Made by a program: the position numbers and the translations under genes
Part shown: positions 1 to 8,637 of the stretch, in pieces
Layout: each line of letters begins with the position of its first letter
How positions within the stretch are numbered: position 1 is the stretch's first letter
The notes under the pieces: model-generated
What the model was told of the DNA's origin: nothing
The model's database searches: none
What the model saw: only the letters and a program-made list of their open reading frames with translations
Assembly: GCF_946478785.1 (NCBI RefSeq)
Contig: NZ_CAMLDD010000023.1
Location: 1-64,000, forward strand
Length of the DNA stretch: 64,000 bases
Reading direction: 5' to 3'
Source: an uncultured Flavobacterium sp.
Lineage (GTDB): Bacteria; Bacteroidota; Bacteroidia; Flavobacteriales; Flavobacteriaceae

Positions 1-10
1 CTTTCTTTCC

Positions 11-50
11 ATAAAAATGCCCCCAAATAGTGTCTAACTTTTTGGGGGCA
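11..50 (-). terminator. Intrinsic terminator-like hairpin (or IS end)
   Basis: A perfect 10-bp inverted repeat (18-27 with 41-50, tgcccccaaa / tttgggggca) encloses a 13-nt loop. On the minus strand it is followed by TTTTTAT, so it would terminate minus-strand transcription coming from higher coordinates. The sequence also resembles the terminal repeats of some Bacteroidota insertion sequences, but no transposase is visible here. Confidence 0.45.
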
Positions 51-100
51 GTTCAGAAGTCAAGAGCGCTCTTTTTAATTATCCAAGATCCTCCAAAATA

Positions 101-178
101 GTTATACCATTTAGAATTACCTCACCCCATCCCTCTCCAAAGGAGAGGAAGCTAAAAAATTGGATTATTTTATATTTA
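101..178. repeat. Dispersed repeat family 1, copy 1
   Basis: The block begins gttataccatttagaat, continues with a cctcacccca stretch, contains ccctctccaaaggagagg (a short palindrome) and ends ttggattattttatatt. The same three blocks in the same order recur at 31917-32013, with a short insertion between the first two. No coding potential is apparent. The rest of 51-317 holds nothing recognisable. Confidence 0.6.
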
Positions 179-317
179 TAATGGTTAGAAACAAAATACG
201 TGATATAAGTCCCTGAACTGTTACTAGTCATACAACACTTTTTTTCCTATATCCTGTTAATAGTGGCTCATTTAACTTGATATGACTATCCGTTACTTGT
301 ACCAATTTTAAGAATGG

Positions 318-401
318 CACACGGATGACACGATTTAAACCGATAAAAATCGGATTTTAATAGCAGCGAAAATCCGTCTAATCCGTGTCATCTGCGTCCT
401 T
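318..401. repeat. Dispersed repeat family 2, copy 1 (imperfect palindrome)
   Basis: The outer arms cacggatgacacg and aatccgtgtcatctgcg are imperfect inverted repeats, and an inner hairpin ccgat-aaaa-atcgg sits at 340-353. The right arm is nearly repeated at 14433-14466, and related sequence occurs at 31860-31902. This looks like a short mobile or REP-type intergenic element. Confidence 0.5.
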
Positions 402-549
402 TATTGGGTATTAGTCCGCTTAGCGGACAGTCATATAACTTAATGAATGACCCCTTATCCATACATTTGGCTATCAAAAACTTTGCATCCAAAAACTAAT
501 ATTCAGCTAAACAAACTCGAAGTAAAACCTAATTGAAATGTAAAAAATT

Positions 550-600
550 TTGAGCAATAAAAAAGCTGCCAAAAATTTTACAATTTTTGACAGCTTCCAA
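550..600 (-). terminator. Terminator of the porin gene
   Basis: A 15-bp stem with one mismatch (563-577 with 582-596) is followed on the minus strand by TTTTTTATTG. It lies about 95 bp past the porin stop codon. The A-tract at 599-611 sits on the upstream side. Confidence 0.65.
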
Positions 601-694
601 AAAAAAAAAAATATCAATCTTTATCTCTAAAAGAGTATGTTGTAGCAATTAACCCAAAGAATGATCCTCTGGTAGCATTATTTTATTATAAATT

Positions 695-1750
695 TTAGAA
701 ACCGTAAACTAAAGCTATAAGTACTTGAGAAGCAGATTTAGCAGGCGCTAAATCAGAATCTACGAACAGAACTTCATCAGAATTAGAATCAAGTCTAAAC
801 TCTGGAATAATAGTCAAACCGTTTATTTTATAATTCCCTGACAAAGTAAAAGCTGTAACACTTGTATCTCCAGAACCTTCTTTGTATTTAAAGTATTCTC
901 CACGCACTCCTAAAGCAAAAGCATCACTGATCGCAAAAGATGGGTATAAAGCTGCTCCTGAATAACCAACATCGCCTTCATTCGAAAAATCAGCAGCGTT
1001 TAAACCTAATTTGAATTTTTCGGTTAATTGGAATGTTGCAGTCAAATCAGCAATAGTACCACTTACAGATCCATCCATAAAATTCAAATAAGCACTGGCT
1101 TTATCACCTACATAAGACAATTGACCTCCTACAGCATTTAATCCTTTTATAGGATCAGCTTGATACGCATTCCACGAGTCATTAAACAAACCTACCATTG
1201 CTCCAAATTTCTCCGTTATGGCATAATTTGCTTTAATACCAGCATTTTGGAATGGTCCGTTAGTAAACATATAAGAAGTTGAGTAGTGAAAGTTACCAAC
1301 TGGAGAGATTACTTCATACCCAATGAATGTTCCCATATAACCTGCAGTTAAACTCAGTTTATCAGAAACTGCATAAGTCGCATACAAATTTTGGAGGTGG
1401 AATGAATCCCCAGAAGTACTCTCAATAGGATCACCATTTACATCATACACTACACCTGGATCGTTTAGAATTGATTGTCTCTGCCCTCTTGGTCCAAAAG
1501 AAATTTCACCTACAAAAGAAATGTTTTTTATTTTTTTCTTCAATGCAATATCTAACATTCCTAAAGAAACAGAATTTTGATCTGTTGCAAAGCTTGTTGG
1601 AATATTAGGAACTTTAGCAAAATCATATTTATAATATATATCCCCGGAACCGGAAATTTCCAGAGGAGTTGTTTCTGATGCATCCTCTTCTTGTGCAAAT
1701 GCAAAACTTGTTGTTAAGGCTAATGATAAAATAAATAATACTTTTTTCAT
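695..1750 (-). CDS. Outer-membrane beta-barrel porin (BBP2/OmpL-like)
   Basis: A 351-residue protein with a clear signal peptide (about residues 1-19, cleaved after FAFA) followed by a mature chain of alternating short hydrophobic/aromatic strands, as in outer-membrane beta-barrels. It ends in an aromatic residue (VYGF), typical of BAM-recognised C-termini. The repeated pattern SDKLSLTAGYMG / TEKFGAMVGLFN / TEKFKLGLNAADF is characteristic of the putative porin-2 family (Pfam BBP2). It would act as a general porin or channel for small solutes; the substrate is not readable from sequence. It is monocistronic, with its own terminator at 550-600. Confidence 0.75.
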   Translation of the reverse strand: MKKVLFILSLALTTSFAFAQEEDASETTPLEISGSGDIYYKYDFAKVPNIPTSFATDQNSVSLGMLDIALKKKIKNISFVGEISFGPRGQRQSILNDPGVVYDVNGDPIESTSGDSFHLQNLYATYAVSDKLSLTAGYMGTFIGYEVISPVGNFHYSTSYMFTNGPFQNAGIKANYAITEKFGAMVGLFNDSWNAYQADPIKGLNAVGGQLSYVGDKASAYLNFMDGSVSGTIADLTATFQLTEKFKLGLNAADFSNEGDVGYSGAALYPSFAISDAFALGVRGEYFKYKEGSGDTSVTAFTLSGNYKINGLTIIPEFRLDSNSDEVLFVDSDLAPAKSASQVLIALVYGF

Positions 1751-2272
1751 GTGTAAATTGGTTTTAGTTATTAATTGATTCTGGTTAGTTAAATTTTTAT
1801 CTCTTATTATATAATATGATTCTACTTTTGAACTTCAAATCCGTCTAAATCTTCATCATTTTCTTCAGCGAATTTATTAACTTTTGTATGAGTACAAGAA
1901 TTGAAAACTACTTTTTTGATCTTTAAGAAGAAGAATTACGGATTACAAAAATTAAATTAAAAATAATCGTTATTTCACATTTATACGGATTGGTTTTTAA
2001 AAATACTATAACGAATTTTCACCATTAACTATGAAAAAATAAAGGTCACCTTAAAACAAAACCATAAAAAGACTACAATTTTTAACCAATTAAATCAAAA
2101 AAATAAACAACACCCCCTAAAAAATAGGGGTATCATTATTTAAAAACAAATAGACCTTATATAAGAACTAAAAAATTTAAAATATTCCACATACAACACC
2201 TCAGTCAAAATTCTTACAAAAAAAAGAAGAGATAAATTAACCTACAACTGTTACAAACCTTGATAAAACAAG
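1751..2272. other. Intergenic region, no gene recognised
   Basis: This stretch is very AT-rich. It should contain the porin promoter, but no good TTG/TAnnTTTG pair was found on the minus strand. A minus-strand open frame (1825-1935) ending in an acidic peptide has no start codon and is not called. Nothing else is supported. Confidence 0.5.
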
Positions 2273-2298
2273 AAAGCCTGTTCAAACGAACAGGCTTT
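2273..2298 (-). terminator. Terminator at the 3' end of the susC operon
   Basis: A perfect 11-bp stem (2273-2283 with 2288-2298, aaagcctgttc / gaacaggcttt) has a 4-nt loop and is followed on the minus strand by TTGTTTT. It lies 20 bp past the GH5 stop codon, so it closes the minus-strand polysaccharide operon. Confidence 0.8.
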
Positions 2299-2318
2299 TC
2301 ATAGGAGGAAATGACTTA

Positions 2319-3284
2319 TTACTCCTTCGAGTTATATTTTCTTAAAAATTCGCGAACCTTGATACCCGACTCTTTTAAATCTGAATCCTTCCATTTGCCT
2401 TCAGATTTAGCAGCTTTCTTTAATATCGAACAAGTTTCATCTTTATCAGACACTGACCATGTGATCCAGCTTAATTTTCGGGATTCCATCCAATCAATAT
2501 ATTCCTGCCATGCTTCCATATTTAAAGGGCCATCACCAGTTGCCTCCATACCGGCAGATTCTGAAACAAAAATTGGCAAACCGCTCTTTATTGCTTCATC
2601 AGTCCTGTCTCTCAAATCTTTTCCGTGAGTAGCAGCATAAAAGTGCAGTGTATACATTAAATTGTTATATCCCATAATAGGATCTGCAGCAGGAAGATTT
2701 ACGTCCTGATCCCAATGAGGGCATCCAACTAGAATAATATTATCAGGATCATTTTCCCTAATTACCTTAATTATTTCTTCGGCATACGTTTTAACTTCCC
2801 ACCAAGTCTCATGATCTGGCTCATTAAATATTTCATATATAATATTTGGATATTTACCATACTTTTTAGACATTTCTTCAAAAAAGGCTGTAGCTTCTTT
2901 TAGATTAACATTGTGACTATGCCAATCGATAATAACATATATATCAGATTTTATAGCCCCTTTTATAACCGCTTCTATTTTATCTTTTGAAAACTGTGGC
3001 TCCTTTATATAGGACATCCTTCCTAATTCGATTCCCATAGCGGCACGAACAACATTGCAGTTGAAATCTTTTTTTAGCCAACTAACCGCTTTTTCATTGT
3101 AAAATCTTGGCCACATACTATGCCAGCCGAAACTCATTCCGCGCAAAACTACCGGATTATTATTTTTATCTGTCAATTTAGTCCCCTGAACACTTAACTG
3201 ACCATGCTTTTTTACAAACTGTGCATTGGCAAAACAAAGCATTAATAATAAGACAGTGACAAAAAGTTTAGTCTTTGATTTCAT
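2319..3284 (-). CDS. GH5 endo-beta-1,4-glucanase (subfamily 2-like)
   Basis: A 321-residue secreted enzyme with a signal peptide of about 21 residues ending ANA. The (beta/alpha)8 glycoside hydrolase signature is clear: LRGMSFGWHS near residue 48, IYEIFNEP with the acid/base Glu155, YTLHFYAATH near 211, and PIFVSE with the nucleophile Glu242. The layout matches GH5 subfamily 2 cellulases rather than the mannanase subfamily 7. In this locus it probably cleaves Glc-Glc or Glc-Man bonds of glucomannan (inference). It is the last gene of the susC operon, 11 bp after the GH27 gene and followed by a terminator. Confidence 0.85.
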   Translation of the reverse strand: MKSKTKLFVTVLLLMLCFANAQFVKKHGQLSVQGTKLTDKNNNPVVLRGMSFGWHSMWPRFYNEKAVSWLKKDFNCNVVRAAMGIELGRMSYIKEPQFSKDKIEAVIKGAIKSDIYVIIDWHSHNVNLKEATAFFEEMSKKYGKYPNIIYEIFNEPDHETWWEVKTYAEEIIKVIRENDPDNIILVGCPHWDQDVNLPAADPIMGYNNLMYTLHFYAATHGKDLRDRTDEAIKSGLPIFVSESAGMEATGDGPLNMEAWQEYIDWMESRKLSWITWSVSDKDETCSILKKAAKSEGKWKDSDLKESGIKVREFLRKYNSKE

Positions 3285-3295
3285 ATTAAAGAGTA

Positions 3296-4528
3296 TTATG
3301 GAATTAATCTGAGTGTGATAACATCGTGAGAAGCAATATCGGCTGTAAAATTCTTTTTTGTATTTCCCACTTCTTTATTCTTCCATAGGTCTTTTAGCTT
3401 AAAAACTGTTTTATTAAAGTCGGCTTCATAACCAAAATCTACATCTTTGATTAAGTGTTTTTTCCAATCAAAATTGATTTTTTTAGCAACATCACTTCTG
3501 TTTAAAAAAGTAACCGCCCAATTTCCATCAGATAAGGGCTTCACCCAAACTTCTAATCCATCCTCAGCCTGATATCTAAAACCCTGAATACCTAATTTAT
3601 CCTGATTTACCGCAATTAATTCTTTGTTGGTTAAAATTGCCAATGTTTCTTTAGACATTTTTCTAAAATCATTTCCACTAAACAATGGCGATGCCAGCAT
3701 GCACCATAAACTAAAATGTGTCTTATCTTCGGTATCATTCATTTCATTGCCTACTTCCATCATATCAAAATCATTCCAATGATCAGGACCTGAATATTTA
3801 CGAATGTCTTTACGCATGTCGGCAATTTTCATGAATCCCCAGGATGACCAGTTTTCGGGATGTTTAAATTCGCAATCAAAGCAAGGATAAATATCTCCTG
3901 AGATCCTCCAAAGATTTCCAACAGGTTTTCCCCACTCCCATGGTTGATTATCTCCCCATTCGCAAAGACTAAAAACAATAGGTCTTCCGGCAGTTTTTAA
4001 GGCGTTACTCATTGTTGTATAAGCTTCTGGAGCTGTAATTCCTTTTGTATTACACCAATCATATTTTAGAAAATCGATTCCTAGCTTAGCATAAAAACGG
4101 GCATCCTGATATTCATAACCACGGGTTCCTGGATATCCTGCACACGTTTGAATTCCTGCACAATTGTACAATCCAAATTTTAATCCTTTACTATGTACAT
4201 AATCGATTACTGCTTTCATACCGTTTGGAAATTTAACCGGATCAGGAACCAAATCTCCATTAGCATCACGTTCTTTAGCCATCCAGCCATCGTCCAGTAC
4301 TATATAATTATAACCTGCAGCAGCCATTCCTGAAGAAACCATAATATCTGCCGTTTCTTTTACAAGTTTTTCATCGATATTGGTTGCAAAAGTATTCCAT
4401 GAGTTCCAGCCCATTGGGGGTGTCATTGCCATGCCTTCAAATTTTCCTCCTGTTTGTGTATGCATGTTTCCCTGGCTGAAACCTAAAACTGATATTCCTA
4501 AAGCCAGCACAAAAATTATTTTTTTCAT
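3296..4528 (-). CDS. GH27 alpha-galactosidase
   Basis: A 410-residue exported enzyme. I chose the ATG at 4528 (MKKIIFVLAL, a good signal peptide ending GFSQ) over an in-frame ATG 21 bp upstream, which would add MCYKFKK before the signal. Family GH27 hallmarks are seen: MGWNSW near residue 39, DDGW near 79, KYDWC with the nucleophile Asp157, RISGD with the acid/base Asp212, and HWNDFDMMEVGN. It would remove alpha-1,6-galactose branches from galactomannan in the periplasm or outside. An intrinsic terminator separates it from the upstream binding-protein gene. Confidence 0.92.
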   Translation of the reverse strand: MKKIIFVLALGISVLGFSQGNMHTQTGGKFEGMAMTPPMGWNSWNTFATNIDEKLVKETADIMVSSGMAAAGYNYIVLDDGWMAKERDANGDLVPDPVKFPNGMKAVIDYVHSKGLKFGLYNCAGIQTCAGYPGTRGYEYQDARFYAKLGIDFLKYDWCNTKGITAPEAYTTMSNALKTAGRPIVFSLCEWGDNQPWEWGKPVGNLWRISGDIYPCFDCEFKHPENWSSWGFMKIADMRKDIRKYSGPDHWNDFDMMEVGNEMNDTEDKTHFSLWCMLASPLFSGNDFRKMSKETLAILTNKELIAVNQDKLGIQGFRYQAEDGLEVWVKPLSDGNWAVTFLNRSDVAKKINFDWKKHLIKDVDFGYEADFNKTVFKLKDLWKNKEVGNTKKNFTADIASHDVITLRLIP

Positions 4529-4555
4529 TTTTTTAAATTTATAACACATTTACAA

Positions 4556-4591
4556 AAAATGTTCCCAAATTTTTCAATCAGGGAACATTTT
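4556..4591 (-). terminator. Intra-operon terminator before the GH27 gene
   Basis: A perfect 11-bp stem (4556-4566 with 4581-4591, aaaatgttccc / gggaacatttt) has a 14-nt loop and is followed on the minus strand by TTTTTTG. It lies inside the minus-strand operon, between the second glycan-binding gene and the enzyme genes, so it would lower the amount of message for GH27 and GH5 relative to susCD. Confidence 0.65.
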
Positions 4592-4620
4592 AGACTAACT
4601 CAAATTAAACAAATCATATT

Positions 4621-5883
4621 TTATAAAAATCCGATATCATCAAAATAAAGAACACTACCAGGAGTTAGTGAGATTCCCGAAAATTCCTGAATAAGTATTT
4701 CATCAAAATTTCCTCCAACTATAAGTTCAGGATGCAAATCAGAGATAGGGATTGAAATATTATTCCATTGACCTGGCACCAAAGTAACTGTTGTACCTTT
4801 AGCAGAATTATATAAATCAGCACTATTTATATTAACAAAAATCTTAGTGCTTTCAGTAGAAAAAACAGACATTTTAACAAATTGATAATCCGCAGTATTT
4901 AGAAGTATATTAGACTTCATAGTAATTCCTTCCCAACCTCCTATTACTTTTTTAATTGAATACGTCCCTCTGCTAACTTTTTCGGTACTTTGCCAGATAA
5001 CTTCACCTCCCCAGCCACCGCCGGTGCCTTTCAATGAGTCTTCGTATAGCAAATATTTTAGACCTATACCACTTGGAGCAGATACGCCAAAATCAGTATC
5101 TACAGTAACAAGAGCATACGAATCAAAATCAGATGGAACAGTTACCTGTATTTCTGTCCTAGACACTACAGTAATTGCGGCTGCAGTAGATCCGAACTTT
5201 ACGCTCTTAACTTTTACAAAATTTTGCCCTGTAATTGTAATAACGTCCCCTGGAGAAGCTAATACTTGTGACAGACTGGTAATTACCGGAGCCGGAGGGG
5301 TCAATTCAATTACATTACTTAAAACATTTAAAAAACCATTTGTCCCGTAATAATCTAATCCTGGTGCCTCTTTACCAGACCCATTAACCTTCAAAACACC
5401 ATTGGCTACATTGATACTCAATAAATATAAATCAGGATTTACTGCATTTGCCATTGTAGCATAATCACCTGTTTCTAAATAATCAGCTTCAACACCTTCA
5501 AGTTTAGCTACTCTCTTTTTAGCATCTTTAACAATATGACTTAAAACAAGTTGTTTTAAATCTTCTACAGGAACCAAATTAATATCTGAATACCCTAAAT
5601 CATTTACATAACCGTTATCGACCAAATAAGCGTCGAAAGTAGCATCATTAGGAACAAAGTAGGTAAAATCATCACCGGTATTTAATGTCGATTCCAAGCC
5701 GGTTAACTTTATTGCCTTTGCAAACGTAGTTAAATTACTATTTGCCTGAAGCAATCCGTATGCAGTGTTATAATTTTGTTCTGTCCCTCCAATATCTTCT
5801 ATATCATTATTACAAGAAGAAACTGAAACAGCCAAAAAGGTACATATAGCAATATGTTTTATTTTATTATATATATTTTTCAT
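4621..5883 (-). CDS. Fasciclin + IPT/TIG surface glycan-binding lipoprotein
   Basis: A 420-residue lipoprotein (lipobox VSSC, Cys24). Domains read from the sequence: a fasciclin-like domain at about 40-195 (YGLLQANSNLTTFAKAI, FVPNDATFDAYL, LSHIV), one IPT/TIG immunoglobulin-like domain at about 198-283 (SPGDVITITGQNF), and a C-terminal jelly-roll-like binding domain of about 135 residues ending SVLYFDDIGFL. The C-terminal part resembles that of the neighbouring lipoprotein (5968-7041). It is probably a surface glycan-binding protein presenting mannan to the SusCD complex. A fasciclin module at the base of such a protein is unusual. Confidence 0.75.
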   Translation of the reverse strand: MKNIYNKIKHIAICTFLAVSVSSCNNDIEDIGGTEQNYNTAYGLLQANSNLTTFAKAIKLTGLESTLNTGDDFTYFVPNDATFDAYLVDNGYVNDLGYSDINLVPVEDLKQLVLSHIVKDAKKRVAKLEGVEADYLETGDYATMANAVNPDLYLLSINVANGVLKVNGSGKEAPGLDYYGTNGFLNVLSNVIELTPPAPVITSLSQVLASPGDVITITGQNFVKVKSVKFGSTAAAITVVSRTEIQVTVPSDFDSYALVTVDTDFGVSAPSGIGLKYLLYEDSLKGTGGGWGGEVIWQSTEKVSRGTYSIKKVIGGWEGITMKSNILLNTADYQFVKMSVFSTESTKIFVNINSADLYNSAKGTTVTLVPGQWNNISIPISDLHPELIVGGNFDEILIQEFSGISLTPGSVLYFDDIGFL

Positions 5884-5967
5884 AAATATTCTCTTTTAGT
5901 TTTTAATTATGGATTCTAATAAACGAACTCAACTAATTATCGAATTATTTTTTAGAATCCTTCACAA

Positions 5968-7041
5968 TTATTTTAATACCAATCCAATATCATCAAGTAA
6001 GATTGTGTTTCCACCAAAACCACCAAATTCCTGCCATCCTATTTTACTTAATACATCTGGACTACCTACGTCGCTAAAAGGAATTTCTATATGAGTCCAT
6101 GAATCAGATTTAAATTCTACTACTTTAAAATTATGATCAGCATCTCCATTAATAAAAAACTTTACTTTTCCTGCTTTTATACCCTTAACCGAAAATCTTA
6201 CGGCTTTGAATTTATCTGTATCCGTAAAATTCCAAGAAGCAAGAGCAAAAATATAAGCATCCCATTCACCTGATTTCCACTCAATAGACTTAGAGCCTTG
6301 GCTAAAATCTTTAGTATAAGCTAAATCAAAAGTATTCGTATTATCCCATTTTTCATCCCAACCCCAGATATTAGTAGTAGCATCGTCATAAATAGCACTA
6401 CCAAATGCCTGATTAGCAACAGTTGTTCCTGAAACATTCGTTATAGACAGATATTTGTATTTGATATCATCTGGAACTTTTACTTTTATTTCGGTCAGCG
6501 ATGCTTCAATAGGTTCAACTGTTGTAGACCCAAAATTCACCACAGGGCGTAAGAAATATTCTCCTCTAATCGTAATTACATCTCCAGGGTTAGGATTAAT
6601 TGGAAATCCGGTAATACTAGGAGAAGGAGGTCTCACCTTTACTGAATATATTAAAGTTCCTCCTCTGGTAACGATTTTTAATTCGTCCATTTCATTATAA
6701 TAAGGAGTATCCTGATCAACACTTATTACAATAGCATTATCTGTTACCATAGTTGAATTAAATACAGACTCCAAACCATTAAATGATATTGACTTTAGAG
6801 TTGAAAACCCTGAACCTCTAATAATATAAGTATTTCCGGCATTAACCACATCCGTTTGAACATCTACCTGTCGGTCTCCTTCTATCAAAGGGTCATCAAC
6901 AACTGACTTACTAATACTTGTAACCGTCAAAGCACCAGAAGAAGACCCTCCTTCATCGTTAGAACAAGAAGTGAGCAGGAAAATTGAAATTGAAGCAAGA
7001 AAATAAAACTTCAACAACACTATTTTTTTTATATTTTTCAT
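5968..7041 (-). CDS. IPT/TIG surface glycan-binding lipoprotein
   Basis: A 357-residue lipoprotein (lipobox LLTSC, Cys26). It has two IPT/TIG-like repeats (about 35-130, with GNTYIIRGSGF; and about 138-215, with NPGDVITIRGEYF) and a C-terminal domain of about 140 residues (DEKWDNTNTFDL to NTILLDDIGLVLK) likely to hold the glycan-binding site. It follows susD by 20 bp, the standard place for the SusE/F-like or SGBP-B component. Its role would be to capture mannan chains at the cell surface. Confidence 0.8.
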   Translation of the reverse strand: MKNIKKIVLLKFYFLASISIFLLTSCSNDEGGSSSGALTVTSISKSVVDDPLIEGDRQVDVQTDVVNAGNTYIIRGSGFSTLKSISFNGLESVFNSTMVTDNAIVISVDQDTPYYNEMDELKIVTRGGTLIYSVKVRPPSPSITGFPINPNPGDVITIRGEYFLRPVVNFGSTTVEPIEASLTEIKVKVPDDIKYKYLSITNVSGTTVANQAFGSAIYDDATTNIWGWDEKWDNTNTFDLAYTKDFSQGSKSIEWKSGEWDAYIFALASWNFTDTDKFKAVRFSVKGIKAGKVKFFINGDADHNFKVVEFKSDSWTHIEIPFSDVGSPDVLSKIGWQEFGGFGGNTILLDDIGLVLK

Positions 7042-7061
7042 AATTGTTTTTTCTTTAAAGT

Positions 7062-8627
7062 TTATTTAAAAACATAAGGAACCGGAGCCTCTTTTAATTT
7101 TGGATTTTTTCTAAGATCAATTTCCGGTTTAGGGAAAATAAAATCTGTTTCAACCGGAGTATAATGTTTTACCCCATCTGAATCAAAACCTCTATCTTGT
7201 TTAGAAACTATTTCAATAGCTTCAGCACGTGGCAATCGACCTAAATCATACCAGAACTCTCCCTCAAAAGCAAACTCAACACGTCTCTCCTTAAACAAAG
7301 CACTCTTTGTCAATGGTACATTAAGACCTAACTCCTCAAGACCTGCTCTTCTTCTAACTTTATTATAAGACTCTTTTGCAGCAGCATCTGTCGTCTCATT
7401 GGCTCCTGCCATAACAGCTTCAGCATGAATTAATAAAAGATCAGCATAACGCATAATATAATTACAGTTATTCATACCACCCCAATTATCTACTGGTCCT
7501 GTTTCTCCAGTTACCTGTCCTACCACATATTTTTTTACTGCGGCTCCTGTATTATCTAAAAGACTTGGGTATTTAACCTTATCCACCTTAAATCCAACTA
7601 CACCATCAGCTTTAATATTAGGGTATTCATCTCCGTAAACTAAATAAGATTCTTTTCTTCTTACATCCCCAACTTCGAAAGCATCCTGAATATCATTTGA
7701 CGGAATATAAGTTGCTCCATAAGAAACCCCATCGTTAAGTATATCCAATCCATACTGCACGTTTGAAAAATTCCCTCCCTGATATTCGCCTATACCACCA
7801 GACCATTGCCATGAATAAATAGACTCATGATTGTTATTTTTACTAGTTAAAAATAAATCAGCAAAGTTTGGCAATAAATCAAATTCTCCTGAAGCAATTA
7901 CTTTCTCAGCCATTTGCTTAGCATCCGAATATTTTTTTTGATATAAATACACTTTAGCCAGAAAGGATTCTGCAGAACCTTGAGTAACAAAAATATTTTC
8001 ATCACCCGCAGTTCTTGATCTAACTTTTGATTTTAAATTTGCTGCTGCATATTTCAAATCGTTTTCAATAAATTTATAGACATCTTCAATTCTGTTTGTG
8101 TTTACCATAGGATTTTTTGCCAATGCCAGATTATCCTCAATAATTGGCACAGGCCCAAATAAACGCACTAAATAAAAATAAGAAATGGCTCTGAAGAAAT
8201 GTGCTTCAGCAATTGTATTTTTAATCACTGCCGGACTTACATTTGCACCTGCACTACTTTCAAGAGTATTAATTAAATTATTTGATTGCGCAACAACCCC
8301 AAAACAAGACCTCCATGGATCTGATAATATAAAACTGTCAGAAGTTAATTTAAATTGAATTAACTCAGGACCATCTGCATATGCCAAACAATTCCCCGAT
8401 GATAGTTCAGACAATGCATAAAAACATTTCGTATAAAATGGTGCCCACATTTTTCCATACATTCCATAAGTAGTTCTTTGAACTTGCTCATCAGAGCTAT
8501 AGAACTGATCACTCACATAGCCGTCTTCAGAAGGGCGATCTAAAAATTCATCGCTACATGAAGCAAAACCTAAACCTAGTGTCAAAAACAATACTAAGGC
8601 CTTTATATTAATTATATATTTTTTCAT
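7062..8627 (-). CDS. susD: SusD/RagB-family nutrient-binding lipoprotein
   Basis: A 521-residue outer-membrane lipoprotein (lipobox FASC, Cys24, followed by SDEFLDRPSEDGY, typical of SusD). The N-terminal SusD-like region contains tetratricopeptide helices (AEAHFFRAISYFYLVRLFGPVP near residue 135). The C-terminal RagB/SusD domain includes the late motifs NYIMRYADLLLIHAEA and ERRVEFAFEGEFWYDLGR. It forms the lid of the SusC transporter. It starts 10 bp after susC, so the two are translated from one message. Confidence 0.96.
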   Translation of the reverse strand: MKKYIINIKALVLFLTLGLGFASCSDEFLDRPSEDGYVSDQFYSSDEQVQRTTYGMYGKMWAPFYTKCFYALSELSSGNCLAYADGPELIQFKLTSDSFILSDPWRSCFGVVAQSNNLINTLESSAGANVSPAVIKNTIAEAHFFRAISYFYLVRLFGPVPIIEDNLALAKNPMVNTNRIEDVYKFIENDLKYAAANLKSKVRSRTAGDENIFVTQGSAESFLAKVYLYQKKYSDAKQMAEKVIASGEFDLLPNFADLFLTSKNNNHESIYSWQWSGGIGEYQGGNFSNVQYGLDILNDGVSYGATYIPSNDIQDAFEVGDVRRKESYLVYGDEYPNIKADGVVGFKVDKVKYPSLLDNTGAAVKKYVVGQVTGETGPVDNWGGMNNCNYIMRYADLLLIHAEAVMAGANETTDAAAKESYNKVRRRAGLEELGLNVPLTKSALFKERRVEFAFEGEFWYDLGRLPRAEAIEIVSKQDRGFDSDGVKHYTPVETDFIFPKPEIDLRKNPKLKEAPVPYVFK

Positions 8628-8637
8628 AATTGTAGTA

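Noticed and set aside
11..50. Insertion sequence end
   Set aside because: No transposase or matching opposite end in the window; recorded as a terminator-like hairpin instead.
1825..1935. Minus-strand open frame coding an acidic peptide ending DLDGFEVQK
   Set aside because: It has no ATG, GTG or TTG start before an in-frame stop, so it is at most a gene remnant.
5911..5960. 9-bp inverted repeat between the two glycan-binding genes
   Set aside because: Loop of 32 nt and no U-tract after it, so neither a terminator nor a clear operator.
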